NCBI GenBank assembly: GCA_022829145.1
Contig: CM040741.1
Location: 57,498,547 to 57,562,546, forward strand
DNA from: Albula goreensis
Lineage: Eukaryota > Chordata > Actinopteri > Albuliformes > Albulidae
Direction of reading: 5' to 3'
Length of the DNA stretch: 64,000 nt
Shown here: positions 1 through 11,500 of the stretch, in pieces
How the letters are laid out: every line of letters starts with the position of its first letter
Position numbering within the stretch: the first letter of the stretch is position 1
Made by a program: the position numbers and the translations under genes
Notes under the pieces: model-generated
Told to the model about the DNA's origin: nothing
The model's database searches: none
What the model saw: the letters and a program-made list of their open reading frames with translations, nothing else

Positions 1-2645
1 TTGATAAAGTGCTGCTAAAGACTCATAGTTAAAATAACTGTAGATAGGTGGTCTCTCCCTTGTAACTTAAATCCAGTGTTTAAAATAGTTTAAGCCATGG
101 TAGATGTTTTGGATATCTGAAGATAGAAGACAAAGACACTGCAACATGAAGAAGTGTTGTACTTGGGCTAAGAACATGTATAGTACAGCAAACCATCTGT
201 TATGCATTGGTTCTGTAGCATCGATCTGTAACAGAATGAAGTTTACTGTAGCTCTGTATTATACCAGCATGCTACTGAAATTCAGTAATTGCTTTGCAAA
301 GTTGAAGTGAAACTTGAAACATTATCTTTCTTGGTTACTTCAAAAGAGGAACTAAATATCATTCTGTCTTTCCAGAGGACTTGGTCTTGTTGGGTCATAA
401 GAAGGTTATGTAGGCAAGGTTTCAGTTCAGTTTAAGAATACTTTCACTGTTCGCTGTCTTAATCTTTTATGTAACAATGTTGTTTTCTGTGTCACTCATG
501 ACTGCGTTCAGCCCTCTGTGTGAATAGGGGCTGTCACTCGAAGAAGAAAGTAATTTATGGTGCAGAAATCATTTATTTTTCTCGAGTGGCTGTGATAATA
601 GTCTGTCCAGACAGGGTATGAAGATCTCATCTCACCATCTTACTTTCCATCTCTCTTGCTGTCTGCTGGTACTTATCTGAGTGTAGAGGAGAGCCTTAAT
701 CGATAATACATCATTTAGAGAGCTAAATGCAAGATGTTCTACAGGATGTGGTATACAAAGCTTTCCTTTCAACAGCTCACTGATAACCTGCAGTTTCCTA
801 CTACAAATGCTTCCTGTATATCTGTGTGGTCGCCTTTCAAGTGAATGGCATCATCCACTTTAATCATGTAGGCCACATACTTAATCACAGCATTCCAAAG
901 AGCTGTAAAATATTGTCTGTTCCAGTAAAGGCATGGTGCTATATGTAATTTTGTCAGAAAAAGTCATATTATTTCATGAGCCAAATTATTATTTTTGCCT
1001 TAGGTTTGTTTTCTCTTACACTAGCCATACCCTTATTTAGGAGTCCAGGAGGCAATGTGCCTAGCCCAAGTATGTTTAGGAGTTTTCAGACCTAAATTGT
1101 GTGGTGGCTGTAATGTCTCACTATGCTACTATGGTATTAGATGTTAGCAATGCACAGCTGGTTCACTAGCTAGACAGAGCCACTGGCAGGTGGCCCTGAG
1201 GAGGAAAACTGGCCTGTAGTGTTTGTGTACCCAGGCTAAGGGTCTGGCAGGGTCTGTCTGGTGACCTCTGATGGCTTTGAATGATTTCTGCCTCAGCAGC
1301 AATCTGCTCACACCCTCCCCAGGGGCTCATTACCACTGCAGCTGGCAGCCGTCGCGGTCAGAAACAGATTGTCACAGGTTATGGGTCTGTCCCCTGTTCT
1401 TTGACTCCTGAATGGACATACAAGTCAGATGCAAACCGAAGAACAGAGCTAATTTCTCTTCCCTAAGTTCCTCAGACAAACCATGATTAAAATGAACATG
1501 TAGGAAGCATCCATAAGTGTGCAGAATTCTCCACATTCCATGCTGGGTGTTGTTGTATTGTTTGTGTCTGTGAGAGTAGGGTAATATGGTTTTAGTTTAA
1601 ACCTGATCTAACATGTTGCCATTTGCCAAGAGCTTATCGTTTACCTCCAAGTACACAGCGCTCACATCACTGTACCTTTGGAAATGTTTTTTCTTTTGAT
1701 ATATACAATGCAGCTCTAATCTTTGTCCACTTTATCAGTTGATATTACTTCAAGGTTATTTGATAAACAAGGCTCAGAATACGTCACTGCAATGGCATGT
1801 AAACCTCTGATCCCTGGTACCAACACCTGTTTAGACCAAAAACAAGGCACATGTACAGACCTCTTCATTTTTTGTTAATTATTGGTAGAAATCTTGTTAT
1901 TTCATTTATTTATTGTAATGGTTGTGTACATTTTAGATTATGTTTGCACTAGTTATCAAGGGAGAAATATATACAGTCAAACATGCAATACATTCATCTA
2001 ATGAGTGCTTTAAAATGTAATATTCTATGATATTTTTTTAATTTCTGGATGTAAACAGCCAGCAGTGCAGTAGATTTTCAGTTTCCAGGAAGTTTTGGCC
2101 TTGTGTGCTCATTCCTAAACCAAAGGAGCTATCTCAGGCAGTCTGGTTTTGAGATGAAAGGATGAGCATGAGGCAGATTTACATAATATCACATACATAA
2201 TATCACCTTTCTCATTATTGGCTCATTAGTTATATTCTTGTAGTTTTTCCATTTCAGGCTAATGACACTTGTTTATCATAAGTCCCCTATTTTAGTTGAG
2301 GTTAAGAATTGACATAAAGGAAATAAGTTAATGTGTTAATAGATTAGAAGTCAGTTTTTAACTTTATGTTCATGCTTAAACTATAACTGTGGTCGGCCTG
2401 TGACTCATGACCAAATAATCAGTCACTGTTTATTCATTTTAACCTGTTCATTTTGAAAAACTGATTTGGTTCAGGGTTAGTATGCTTACTACTGTCAGGT
2501 TGCATTGTAAATTGCTGCAGTGATTCTGATGGGTCAGACTGCAGTTACCTGAGAATGCATGTGATGTGACTGTGCTCTTGATGACAGAACTTTCACCAGT
2601 ATTGGTTATGATGTATTATGTGAAAATATGTCCTCTTTTAAACAG
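1..2645 (+). other. Intron of the CSPG4-family gene (3' part)
   Basis: No convincing exon was found in this stretch. It ends in a clear acceptor (pyrimidine-rich run then AACAG) at 2645. Short open frames are present on both strands but none resembles a CSPG repeat or any other domain, and the stretch is AT-rich. In CSPG4-family genes a very large exon precedes the small exons near the 3' end, so that exon is expected left of the window. Confidence 0.7.
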
Positions 2646-2818
2646 GTTCCTCAGTGTCGATTTCCACAGGAGATCTATATGCAGTCACCAATGACAATGA
2701 CATCACAGGGAATCGCACCATTGTCTTCTCCGTCATTGGCCCTCCAAAGTTAGGAAAGGTGGTCAAAAGGCAGGCAGATAATTCCACTGATGAGGTGTCC
2801 TCCTTCACTCAAAGCATG
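2646..2818 (+). CDS. cspg4b: CSPG4-family proteoglycan, exon (third from last)
   Basis: This 173-bp exon lies between an AACAG acceptor and a GTGGGT donor. It opens with the last two bases of a split codon and ends in phase 0 after ATG, giving 57 full codons. The peptide has the shape of the front half of a CSPG repeat: a segment with IVFSVIGPPKLGKV (a 'xxPxxGxL'-like strand) and then SSFTQSM, the conserved FTQ turn. The turn joins in frame to VEEGVIYYEQ of the next exon, which rebuilds the canonical repeat core. The following intron (2819-3141) is 323 bp and holds nothing else recognised. Start and end are chosen from splice sites and frame continuity; the exon has no translation start of its own. 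Confidence 0.85.
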
Positions 2819-3141
2819 GTGGGTACAGAGCTCCATACTGGTGCCAGTTTCCACAGCACAGTTCCAGACAGACCTTGTAAATGTAGTTATTGTATATGGG
2901 AATTTGTAGACAGAATCATTTTATAGGCGGAACAGCTGTGCCATTGAAGTATTGGATGGTAAAACAATTTCTATAATAACAAGTTCAGTAATGTGTTGCT
3001 GAAGATAGTAAAGAAAAAGACATTTTAAAGTTTTAAACTAATAAAGCTCATAATAGATGTACTCCTCATGAAAAAAATCAGTTGAGATTACTGAAAAGTG
3101 GGAATATAACAGAGTTCTCTTGTCATCCTCATTTCTTTCAG

Positions 3142-3325
3142 GTGGAGGAAGGTGTGATATATTATGAACAAAGCAGTGCTGAATTTACGGGGTGGAGAGC
3201 AACCGACTCGTTCAGTTTCACTCTGTCATCTCCCCCTGCATCCCTTGAAGCTCAGATATTTAAAATCGACATCTCATATGATAACACTAACCCTGACCAC
3301 AGAACTCTACTCCTTGCAAACACAG
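3142..3325 (+). CDS. cspg4b: CSPG4-family proteoglycan, exon (second from last)
   Basis: This 184-bp exon begins after a TTTCTTTCAG acceptor in phase 0 and ends at ACAG/GTAAG, a consensus donor, leaving one base of a Gly codon. It encodes the second half of a CSPG repeat: VEEGVIYYEQSS followed by ATDSFSFTLSSPPA, the conserved 'D-SF-F' strand, and then a hydrophobic-alternating strand (QIFKIDISYD). Both splice junctions preserve the reading frame with the neighbouring exons (TQSM/VEEG and ANT-G/AVVTEG). The downstream intron is only 300 bp (3326-3625) and T-rich. Confidence 0.88.
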
Positions 3326-3625
3326 GTAAGCTGTTTTCTGTGTGCAAGTAGTAGTGCAGATGAAGGAAACACAAAGAGACAGTACAGCTCAAAAAATGGC
3401 AACATGCTAACCATTCTGTATCGGCTGAGTTTTTAGCTTTACTATAATAGATTCACAAAACATAACTTCTATTATTTGTAGCTTACATCATTAACTGTAA
3501 GTTAGACAGGCTGGTTATGTTTCTTGTTCTAATAATAATGGCAATTAATGCATTATTATTGAGACATTGTTTAATAATGTATTGTATCACTCTGATTATT
3601 TTGTATTTGTTGTTTGACTTCACAG

Positions 3626-5687
3626 GTGCCGTGGTGACTGAAGGAGACAAAGTTGTTATTGACAAGTCAAAGCTTGATGCCTCTAACCTAATGGCCAAGC
3701 TGCCCGTGTCTCAGCGTCAGGCACATGAAGTGTGGTACCAGGTGAAGTCTTTGCCCCAGCATGGCGTCATAATTGTGGGGGAACGTAATCTCACCAAGGA
3801 AAAGCCCAACTTCTCTCAGTTCATACTCAACAAGTTTGGGATTACTTACATACATGACAACTCTGAGACGACCCATGATAGTTTTGTCTTTGATGCGTGG
3901 TTGAACCTAAAGAGTAAGCCAGCGCAGCGGCCGGTGGATGACAGCAAGGTGTTAGAGGAGTCTTTCAACATAACGGTCATACCTATCAATGACCAACCTC
4001 CCATGCTGAAGACAAAGGCTCCCAGCTTGACTGTGGTGCAGGGAGATATGGCTGTCCTAGGGCCAGACAACCTGAATGTAGAGGACCTGGACAACCCTCC
4101 TGAAGATATCAAGTACACAGTCATCAGCAAACCCAACAATGGATTCCTGGCTATGGAGGGAAATTTAAATGAGTCTGTCATGGCATTCACCCAGGCAGAT
4201 ATCAACAGTGAGAAACTTTACTTTGTCCAGGATGGAAGCCCTTTCTCTGGGGTGTTTTACTTCAGTGTTACAGATGGTCATCACCGACCAGTTTACAAAC
4301 TCTTCAATCTGGAGGTGACTGAGATCACCATTTCAATTATAAATAACACAGACCTGGTGCTGAAGCAGGGGCATACCTCTGCTGTTCTCACAACTCAGAC
4401 CCTGGCTGCAGAGACCAATGGGAAAAACACAACCATCCATTACCGGGTCACACAGCCTCCAAGTCATGGGAAACTTGTCATTGACAATGAGGAATCACTC
4501 TGTTTGACCAGAGCGATCTCCAGTCTGGGAGATTGTCCTACCATATGATAAACCTCACATCCTCCCATGACAGCTTTGAATTCACTGCTTTCACATCTGA
4601 GAGTAATTTAACAGAGCAGGTGGTCAAAATCACGGTGGCACCCTTGGTCCAGCTGGGAGAAGGTGTGCGGATCCCTAACGGAATTATTGTGAAACTAAGG
4701 AAAGACACCCTCAATGCCACAGAATTAGCTGTACTTAGTGGCAGCGATCCTTACTTTGAAATCCTTTCCCCACCGAAGCATGGCAAGCTGGTCAAATTCA
4801 TGTTTGACAAGGATGGAATGTTTCAGCCTGTAACATCTTTCTCCTTCCAAGACGTGGAACAGGGCAGGGTGGCAATCGAGGAGAATGCAAACCTGACTGA
4901 GGTTCAGCAGCTGAATGACTCGTTTGTTTTCATCTTAAAAGCCGACAATGTCCCCCCGGCCAAAGGAGAGTTTCTGTTCAGTGTTGTGCCATATGATCCT
5001 ACTCTGGGAAAAATGGTCATAACACCGAGCCCTGCCCCAACCAACAGATCAGCTTTGCCAAACCAAACCACAGTGACTGTGTCCCCGAAGTACACTCCAT
5101 CTAACTCAGTGGCACCAACACAGAGGGCCCACAAGACCACAGGGACAAAGTTCAAAGGGCGGCACCGCTGGGGTAACCATAATCATAATCGGACACACAC
5201 ATCAGATACAACTGTCCCAAAGACCACCTCAGGGAAGCGGGACCTCCCCCACAGGAACACCCCGGTGCGGGTGGAGTCCGTTCCCCGGCCTGCCTCTGAC
5301 CCACTTCTCATTATCCTCCCCTTGCTAGCCTGCCTGTTACTCATAATCATCCTGGTAGTGCTTATCCTGGTGTTCCGTCATCGGAGGGAGAAGCGGGCCC
5401 AGCCTGCCCTGATCCAGAACCTGTCTAGTAACACAGTCCCTGGAAGCCCTTACCTGGGGCAGCCTGAGAGGAGCCTTGCTGTCCCTTCGGTCATTGTCAC
5501 CCCGCTGACCCCCAGCTGCCCTGGCAGCCCCATTCTGGACGGGCTCCATGAGCGCGCCCTGGTACCGATGGTCAGTCCCCACGATTCCTCTCTGCTGCTC
5601 TGCTCCTGGAACAATTTGGATCCAGAAACTATTCAGCACTGCCGAGCCACCAACCCCACCCTGCGGGACAACCAGTACTGGGTGTGA
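3626..5687 (+). CDS. cspg4b: CSPG4-family proteoglycan, last coding exon (membrane span and PDZ tail), with frame break
   Basis: The exon starts after TTCACAG in frame with the previous one and ends at TGA (5685-5687). In order it encodes three to four CSPG repeats (turn motifs FSQFILNKFG, FTQADINSEKL, FDQSDLQSGRL, FSFQDVEQGRV, each followed by an SFxF-type strand), many N-glycosylation sites, a Thr/Ser/Pro- and His/Arg-rich stalk (about 5020-5300), one hydrophobic span of about 25 residues (5301-5375), basic RHRREKR stop-transfer residues, and a tail of about 100 residues. The tail's end, with DPE then CRATNP then QYWV, matches the CSPG4/NG2 terminus, a PDZ ligand. CSPG4 proteins are single-pass surface proteoglycans that interact with matrix and growth factors. 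Odd point: the frame used up to about 4500 meets TGA at 4546-4548, while the conserved repeat continues in another frame from about 4503 (see findings). The b-type name rests on the neighbour snx18; family membership is firm, the exact paralogue is not. Confidence 0.9.
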
Positions 5688-6794
5688 TCATCACCACGTG
5701 CTCCACTTTGATTCTTCATTAGGTCCGTAGTTACTTCTCCGCTGCTGGTCGGCTGGAGAAGTGCATTTAAACACAAGGTCATTATGTGCTATTTCTTAGA
5801 TAGTTGCCTGCCAAAAGCTAATCGGTGTTGTCTTACTGTATGGTAATGCAAATACTGTGACAGTTAAGGGTTTTCATATTTTTAGGTCATACACTGTAGC
5901 ATTTTTGTGTCATTTGAGGTGTGCCTTGAGAGATGGGTGATATTATTTCTTTTCCACAGTTTGGTGGTCTTTGTTCTTTTGGAATATTCCAGAATGTATT
6001 CATTTTAAATGTATTGCCTGTAAACATGACATTTGGGATGTAACTGTAACAGATGCTGTTAACAAACTGTGACATTTCTCCTTGCTTGATGTTTTTGTGT
6101 ATGATGTGCCAGGTAGACATATTTTAGAATGAAATTGCTATGCTGGTAAACATGACAAACACTTTTTATATGCACAGGTAATTAAGGCAACTTCACTTGT
6201 ATCTTAAATCACTATCCGATACCTAAAGTCATATAACTTCTCTGAATTTCTCATTATAGTTTACTCAGTGCAGCCTTTACTGTAATTAAATACTACTGCC
6301 AGTGTTAATAGTTACAGTAATTTTTCTGTAACAAATGGTTTGTAAACATTTCTTTGAACAGAAGATAACATTCTGTCAAGTTAAGGTAGATATAACAAGT
6401 CATAATGTATAACGCAGACAGAGAAGGTTTTTTATTATTCAAAGAACATTTTAATGTCATGTAAGTGAAAGTCTTTGAGGTAAGTGGCTGAAATGGTATT
6501 CAAGCACAAACCAAACCAGAAACCTTTTATGTAATTTCTTTTGGCACCTAAAAATGACTATTTAGATGAAAATTTAAGCCAAAGGCAGCAGTTAGCCACC
6601 TGACAGCTGGTCCTGTGCGGGGGTGTTATTTCAGATTTTGCAATGACTCATTTGCCTCCCAAAGTCACTTGCAGATGCTTGTTAGGTTATTTCTAAAGTA
6701 ACCTGCTACTTTATTTGATGTACCTGCTTAATATAATTGCCGGGAGCACATGATAGTAGGGCCAAATCTAGATGTTGTTTCTGTTGAACTCAAT

Positions 6795-6800
6795 AATAAA
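6795..6800 (+). terminator. Candidate proximal poly(A) signal
   Basis: A perfect AATAAA about 1.1 kb after the stop codon of the proteoglycan gene, followed by a GTGTCTGTT-type run. It could give a short 3' UTR form. Confidence 0.35.
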
Positions 6801-8297
6801 GCTGTGTCTGTTACCCAGGGGATGAATTTGTACTCTTCTGCATGTTTCTGTGCATTCAGCCCATTTCAGTACTTGAGCACATCAGCTGAACAGGTCTGGA
6901 TGCAGCTAAGTGGTGCTTAAGAAACCCAAATCTGGATCTGGCCCATTGTTGTTATTTTGTTTGTTCTCTGTATTGTTTTAAAGGACACATGTGAGGGGAA
7001 ATTCTGACAGGAAATGCGCTGCCACATAAAACACTAGTCAGTTTGTTCCAATGCACCTGGTCGGAACAAAATTTTGAGGTTTTTATTCAATTGCAAGTTG
7101 AAAGGTACATATTTGTAACTCAGGAAATGGAAAGGGAAGAGAATCACAATTCTCTTGTAGATTATAAAAAGAATTAACCTTTTTTGAGTGCTACTGATTT
7201 TTGAACGCAAAGGGAAGTGAAAGTATTGTTTTATTAAACTCTCTTGTTAAGCTGTAAGGTTTGAAATGTTTGTATTGGTACCGGTTAAAAAGGATTATTA
7301 AGAATGTGGGTTGAAAGGACTGTTGGTGCTGAATAAGCTATCATGTTCAAATCAAGTTTTGCCAACCATTTTTTATGGTTTGAAATGGTAGCAACTAAAA
7401 AAGTATTGGGATAGATAGTGGTATAATATGCCAATTATTTACCTCTGGTATAATGCCATATTTACTGCAGATATTTAATTAAATACATGCCATTTTAATT
7501 ATGAATAGTACAAACCTGGGATATATTTAGATATTGAATTGTGTATGCTTAAGTGAAATATTTTACTTTGGTCCTTTCATATTACAATGTGGCACAGTAC
7601 TTTGAAACGTTATAAAAATGTAAAAATCTATATAAAAATTCATAGTCCCAGTACATTCAAGTTTTATGCCACTGTATTAGAAAATATGTGGCAAATGAAT
7701 AGCAAATCACATTTTAAATAAGAACCATTGTACACTACACCACTAAGTATTTCTATATCCTCAAAAAGACACAATTATAAATTTATTTGAACTACATCAG
7801 TAATTACCATTGTATATTAGTGTTTGACTTTTTAGTAAATTGTGCCCAAATATGTTTTCTATTCAAATTAAATACACTGAATCATGTTTGTTGTTCTTTT
7901 CCAGTTTCTGTATGTTAAGACTGGAAAATGCAAGCATAGAATTTCATATGTCATATGTAATATTGTATGTGGCTTTATTTATCCAATGGTTAATGATTAA
8001 TATTTAAATGTAATCTGCTTCCTGTTGACTGCAGTATATGGGGACAGATGGTGTAGATTGCTTCTCACTCTATTCAGCATCAGCTTGATGTCATTCTTCA
8101 CATCACCCATAGTGAAATTCGCCATAGTTTCAAGCTTTTGTTTTTGCTTTGTAGAGTACTGGTTTTTCAACTGCACTGTTACTAAGTCAACGTACTGTAT
8201 ATTTATTTAAAGTAATCTTGCATTTTTGTTGATGTAAGAAAATATTTTATTCTGGATGTAACCACTGTCTCGTTTGCTTCTCTCTTATAACATTTTA

Positions 8298-8303
8298 AAT
8301 AAA
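8298..8303 (+). terminator. Candidate poly(A) signal
   Basis: AATAAA on the plus strand, 2.6 kb after the stop codon. The sequence downstream is T-rich. Confidence 0.35.
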
Positions 8304-8502
8304 ATGGATTATTTCTATGGTGAAATATAGGGAATTGGTCAATCAGCTAAAGATGTGACCACAAAGATTTGAAATGACATGAAGATGCTTTCTTGAAACT
8401 GCTGACGACTGCATCTATTCACATTAAATGCTAACATGTATTCTCTGTTCTAACCTCTGTAAAATGATCATTTCCAATACAGTATTTATATGTGTGATTT
8501 TT

Positions 8503-8508
8503 AATAAA
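8503..8508 (+). terminator. Candidate distal poly(A) signal
   Basis: AATAAA followed within a few bases by TGTATGTGTTG, a downstream-element-like GU run. It is the best candidate for the main 3' end of the proteoglycan transcript. Confidence 0.45.
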
Positions 8509-8530
8509 ACCATGTATGTGTTGCACATAA

Positions 8531-11500
8531 CAATCACTACATTGTTATCCTGATATTTAACTTCTGGGGAAAAAACCTTTTACATCTGTTGACTGGTTAG
8601 TCAGTACCATTAAAAAGTCAAAGAACAGCAGTGGAAAGGATTTCCTACTATAATCACAACTCCTTTTAAAGCTAGTAAAAGTAAAACATTCTCATTGCTC
8701 TATGAGATGTAATTTTTGAGCTCCGTTATTAAATGCATAAATCCTTTAAAGCTACATTCTGTTACAAAAATGGTGTAAATATACATTTCTTGATGCTTTT
8801 GTTTGTGGGTTTTGATAGGGGAATTCATGTAGCCCAAGCATGACTAATTGCACACACCCAATGGAAACTTTAAATGTTTCTTGCTCTTGCAAGGCATTGT
8901 GAAGTCAGCCCATAAAAGTGCTCAACTTAGAAAACAAGGAAACTTTGTACAGAAATATTCATTTAGTTTAAGCTTTTTCCATACACACTAATTTGGGCAT
9001 TACTATACTATTGCGCTTTTGAACAGCTCCATACAAAGTTCAAAAAAGGCAAAAAGGACTGGAGATTTATTTGGAAAGACCAGAAAAATTAAGTGCCTGT
9101 AATTTTGACAGGCTAGAAATGACTCGCTTTCCAGGCCATCGCTGTGCTATTGGCATAAAGATTGAAAGTGGCATAAAATGTGAAAGTATTCCTCTGGAAG
9201 ATATTGCAATTTATGGGAAGTGGTATACAAACAGGCAGAAAGACCTACTTCTACATTGGACAGGTCAAGTCAGAAGGTTTTACTTGGTCATCTGCGAGCA
9301 AACAAAAAAAAAAAAAATGTTCACATATCATTTGAAAATCAGTACCTTCTCAGTACAGTTTTTAAAAAGCATTTGGTGTTCATTTGTATCTAAGGTCATG
9401 CTGCACTTTAATACCATCTTCTGTGTGCCCACAGTCACTGCTCTAAGACCAGTTAATCACCATTTTCATCAATGTAGTGTTTATTTGCCTGAACACATTA
9501 AGAAATTTGCAAACTTCTGCCTCAGCAAGTCAGGGCAGAATAACTTTTTATTGTCGAGTCCATCTCTTGTCATTGAATTACAGTAACACTCAATACTCAG
9601 GGTAAACCATTTAATGTAAAACAGAATTGCTGCATTTTATTCTTTTACACCAAAATAAAAAAGCAGGCCTGTAAACTGAATATGGGCCAAGGGGTGAGCT
9701 TTGTAGGAGTCTAGCACACATCTTAAAGTGCCCACAAACTCAGCAAACCTAGTAAAACAAAATAGGAGCCAGAGCGTCACCTCTTTAAATCAACGTTTAT
9801 GTGGTTGTTAGGGGGCAATAAGCAAGAGGCTTGTTTCTCTCTTAAGGACTTTCTAGGACCATGGCAAATGTATATGGATATATGATCTTTATTGTAATGC
9901 TATATTCTATATCATAGTCTGTCCTTGGTTGTGTAGTTGTGCCATTTGTTCTCAAAGACTATACTTTTGGTATAAAGCCAACACAGCAGCAGCCAACATG
10001 GCATAGTAGTTGTGTAGCATGGGTGTACTACACTGCAGGTTGCTATCCGGTTCCATCAGCCGCAGACCAGAATGTTTCATGGTTACATGACTTTGAGCAT
10101 CACTTTTCTGTCTGTTCCTAAGTCAAAAGCTAATGACCTGAGGTTTCTGAAATGCAGAATAACACTTTGCAAATGTACAGCTGCATTTACTTACACCCTG
10201 CAGCCTGAGATCTTCTTTTCCATTTTAAGACATTTTTGTAGGACCATATACCCTCAGTGTGGTTTTCTTTCAGGAATTACATTATTTATTCTCTTGGCAG
10301 TTATTTTCTCTGCTTATTGTTTTATACATCTCACAATCACCCTTTTATGAAGTTTTTATTTTTACTCAAGTAATGAATATACCTTAATCAAAGGTACACT
10401 GCCAGGACAAGCTGGGATACACACTGATGTCCTTCGGATCCAGATGTTTTGCAGACTTCCCTGTATGAATTATCTTATGTGTTAAATTAGTGGAATAAAC
10501 ATATTTCTTTAGTTACTCGGTTCAAATCAGGCTATAATGAGGTCAGTACAAGCGTTCAAGCTCATATCCCTTGAGTGTGATTCACACACTGATCCAAGAC
10601 TGAATCATACACTTGGGCCCTTTTTGTGGTCTATTCAAATCTACTCAGTTCATTTAACTACAGTAGCTCACATGGGGCACAAGTATTTTATGAAATCTAT
10701 CATACACTGAAATAGTGTCAAATATGTAACTCTGTGCTGGCCAGTCTGGTTGCTTCATTTTGAATAAGGAAAGTCAATCTAAAAGCATTGTGCATTTTCT
10801 TTTAACCAGAAATGATGGGACACACTCACAATGTAAGTGATCCCTTAAGTGCACCAAAATGGGTTCCAGGCTCAGAATCTATGCAAAGCTGCTATTTAAG
10901 CCTTTGTAAAAAAAAATGACACTGTACAGATAAAACTAAATTGAAATCATGGGGTGGCAGAGTGTGAAAGGTATATAGCAGTTAAGGTTGGTCTGTTATG
11001 GCCAACTAGTATTCTACATATCAGTCCATTTCCTTTTCCCACCTCATAATTTCCTTTATATGTGTCAAAAAACATCTTCTTCCTGTCAGATCACAGAGAC
11101 CATTATACTATACTGTGTAATCTTTATGTAAGAATCCACACCCCCCAAAGGAATCTCCCAGCCCTTGTTGTGTTATCTTAGCTCAAGTGCAAAGAAAAGC
11201 CAGCATTAAAATATTAACCCCAATGCAATTTTCATAGTTTGTTTTGTGTACTGCCATAAAACTCCAACTAGATCCATGTACTTGACTAATCTGTGCCCCT
11301 GATGGTTTTTCCACATACAAAGGTATGTTATTCCTGGCATACACAATAATCTGCAACTTCAAAAACCATAACATTTCCATCCTGTGTTCTGTACATTCTC
11401 ATGTAAACATTTTCTCAAACTTTTATTTTTCTTTCCACCACTCAGTATTCTCTGTATCAGCCCCAACACCAGTAATACAGAACATCAGTATCGTTAATAA

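Larger units (their letters stand above)
5688..8530 (+). other. Probable 3' UTR of the CSPG4-family gene
   Basis: This stretch follows the QYWV stop codon, is AT-rich, and has no coding signal on either strand. AATAAA appears at 6795-6800, 8298-8303 and 8503-8508. The most distal site is followed at once by a TG-rich run, which fits a main cleavage site near 8.52-8.54 kb. Extent is inferred; transcript data would fix it. Confidence 0.5.

Noticed and set aside
3517-3625. Possible alternative first exon: an ATG in the intron followed by about 36 hydrophobic residues reading in frame into the last proteoglycan exon, resembling a signal peptide
   Set aside because: The hydrophobic run comes from the T-rich polypyrimidine tract and AT-rich intron. 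A good TTCACAG acceptor and frame-preserving upstream exons explain the locus better.
9071-9586. 171-codon open frame on the plus strand
   Set aside because: It begins at TTG rather than ATG, lies just past the proteoglycan 3' UTR, includes a poly(A) run translated as lysines, and shows no domain or composition typical of a protein.
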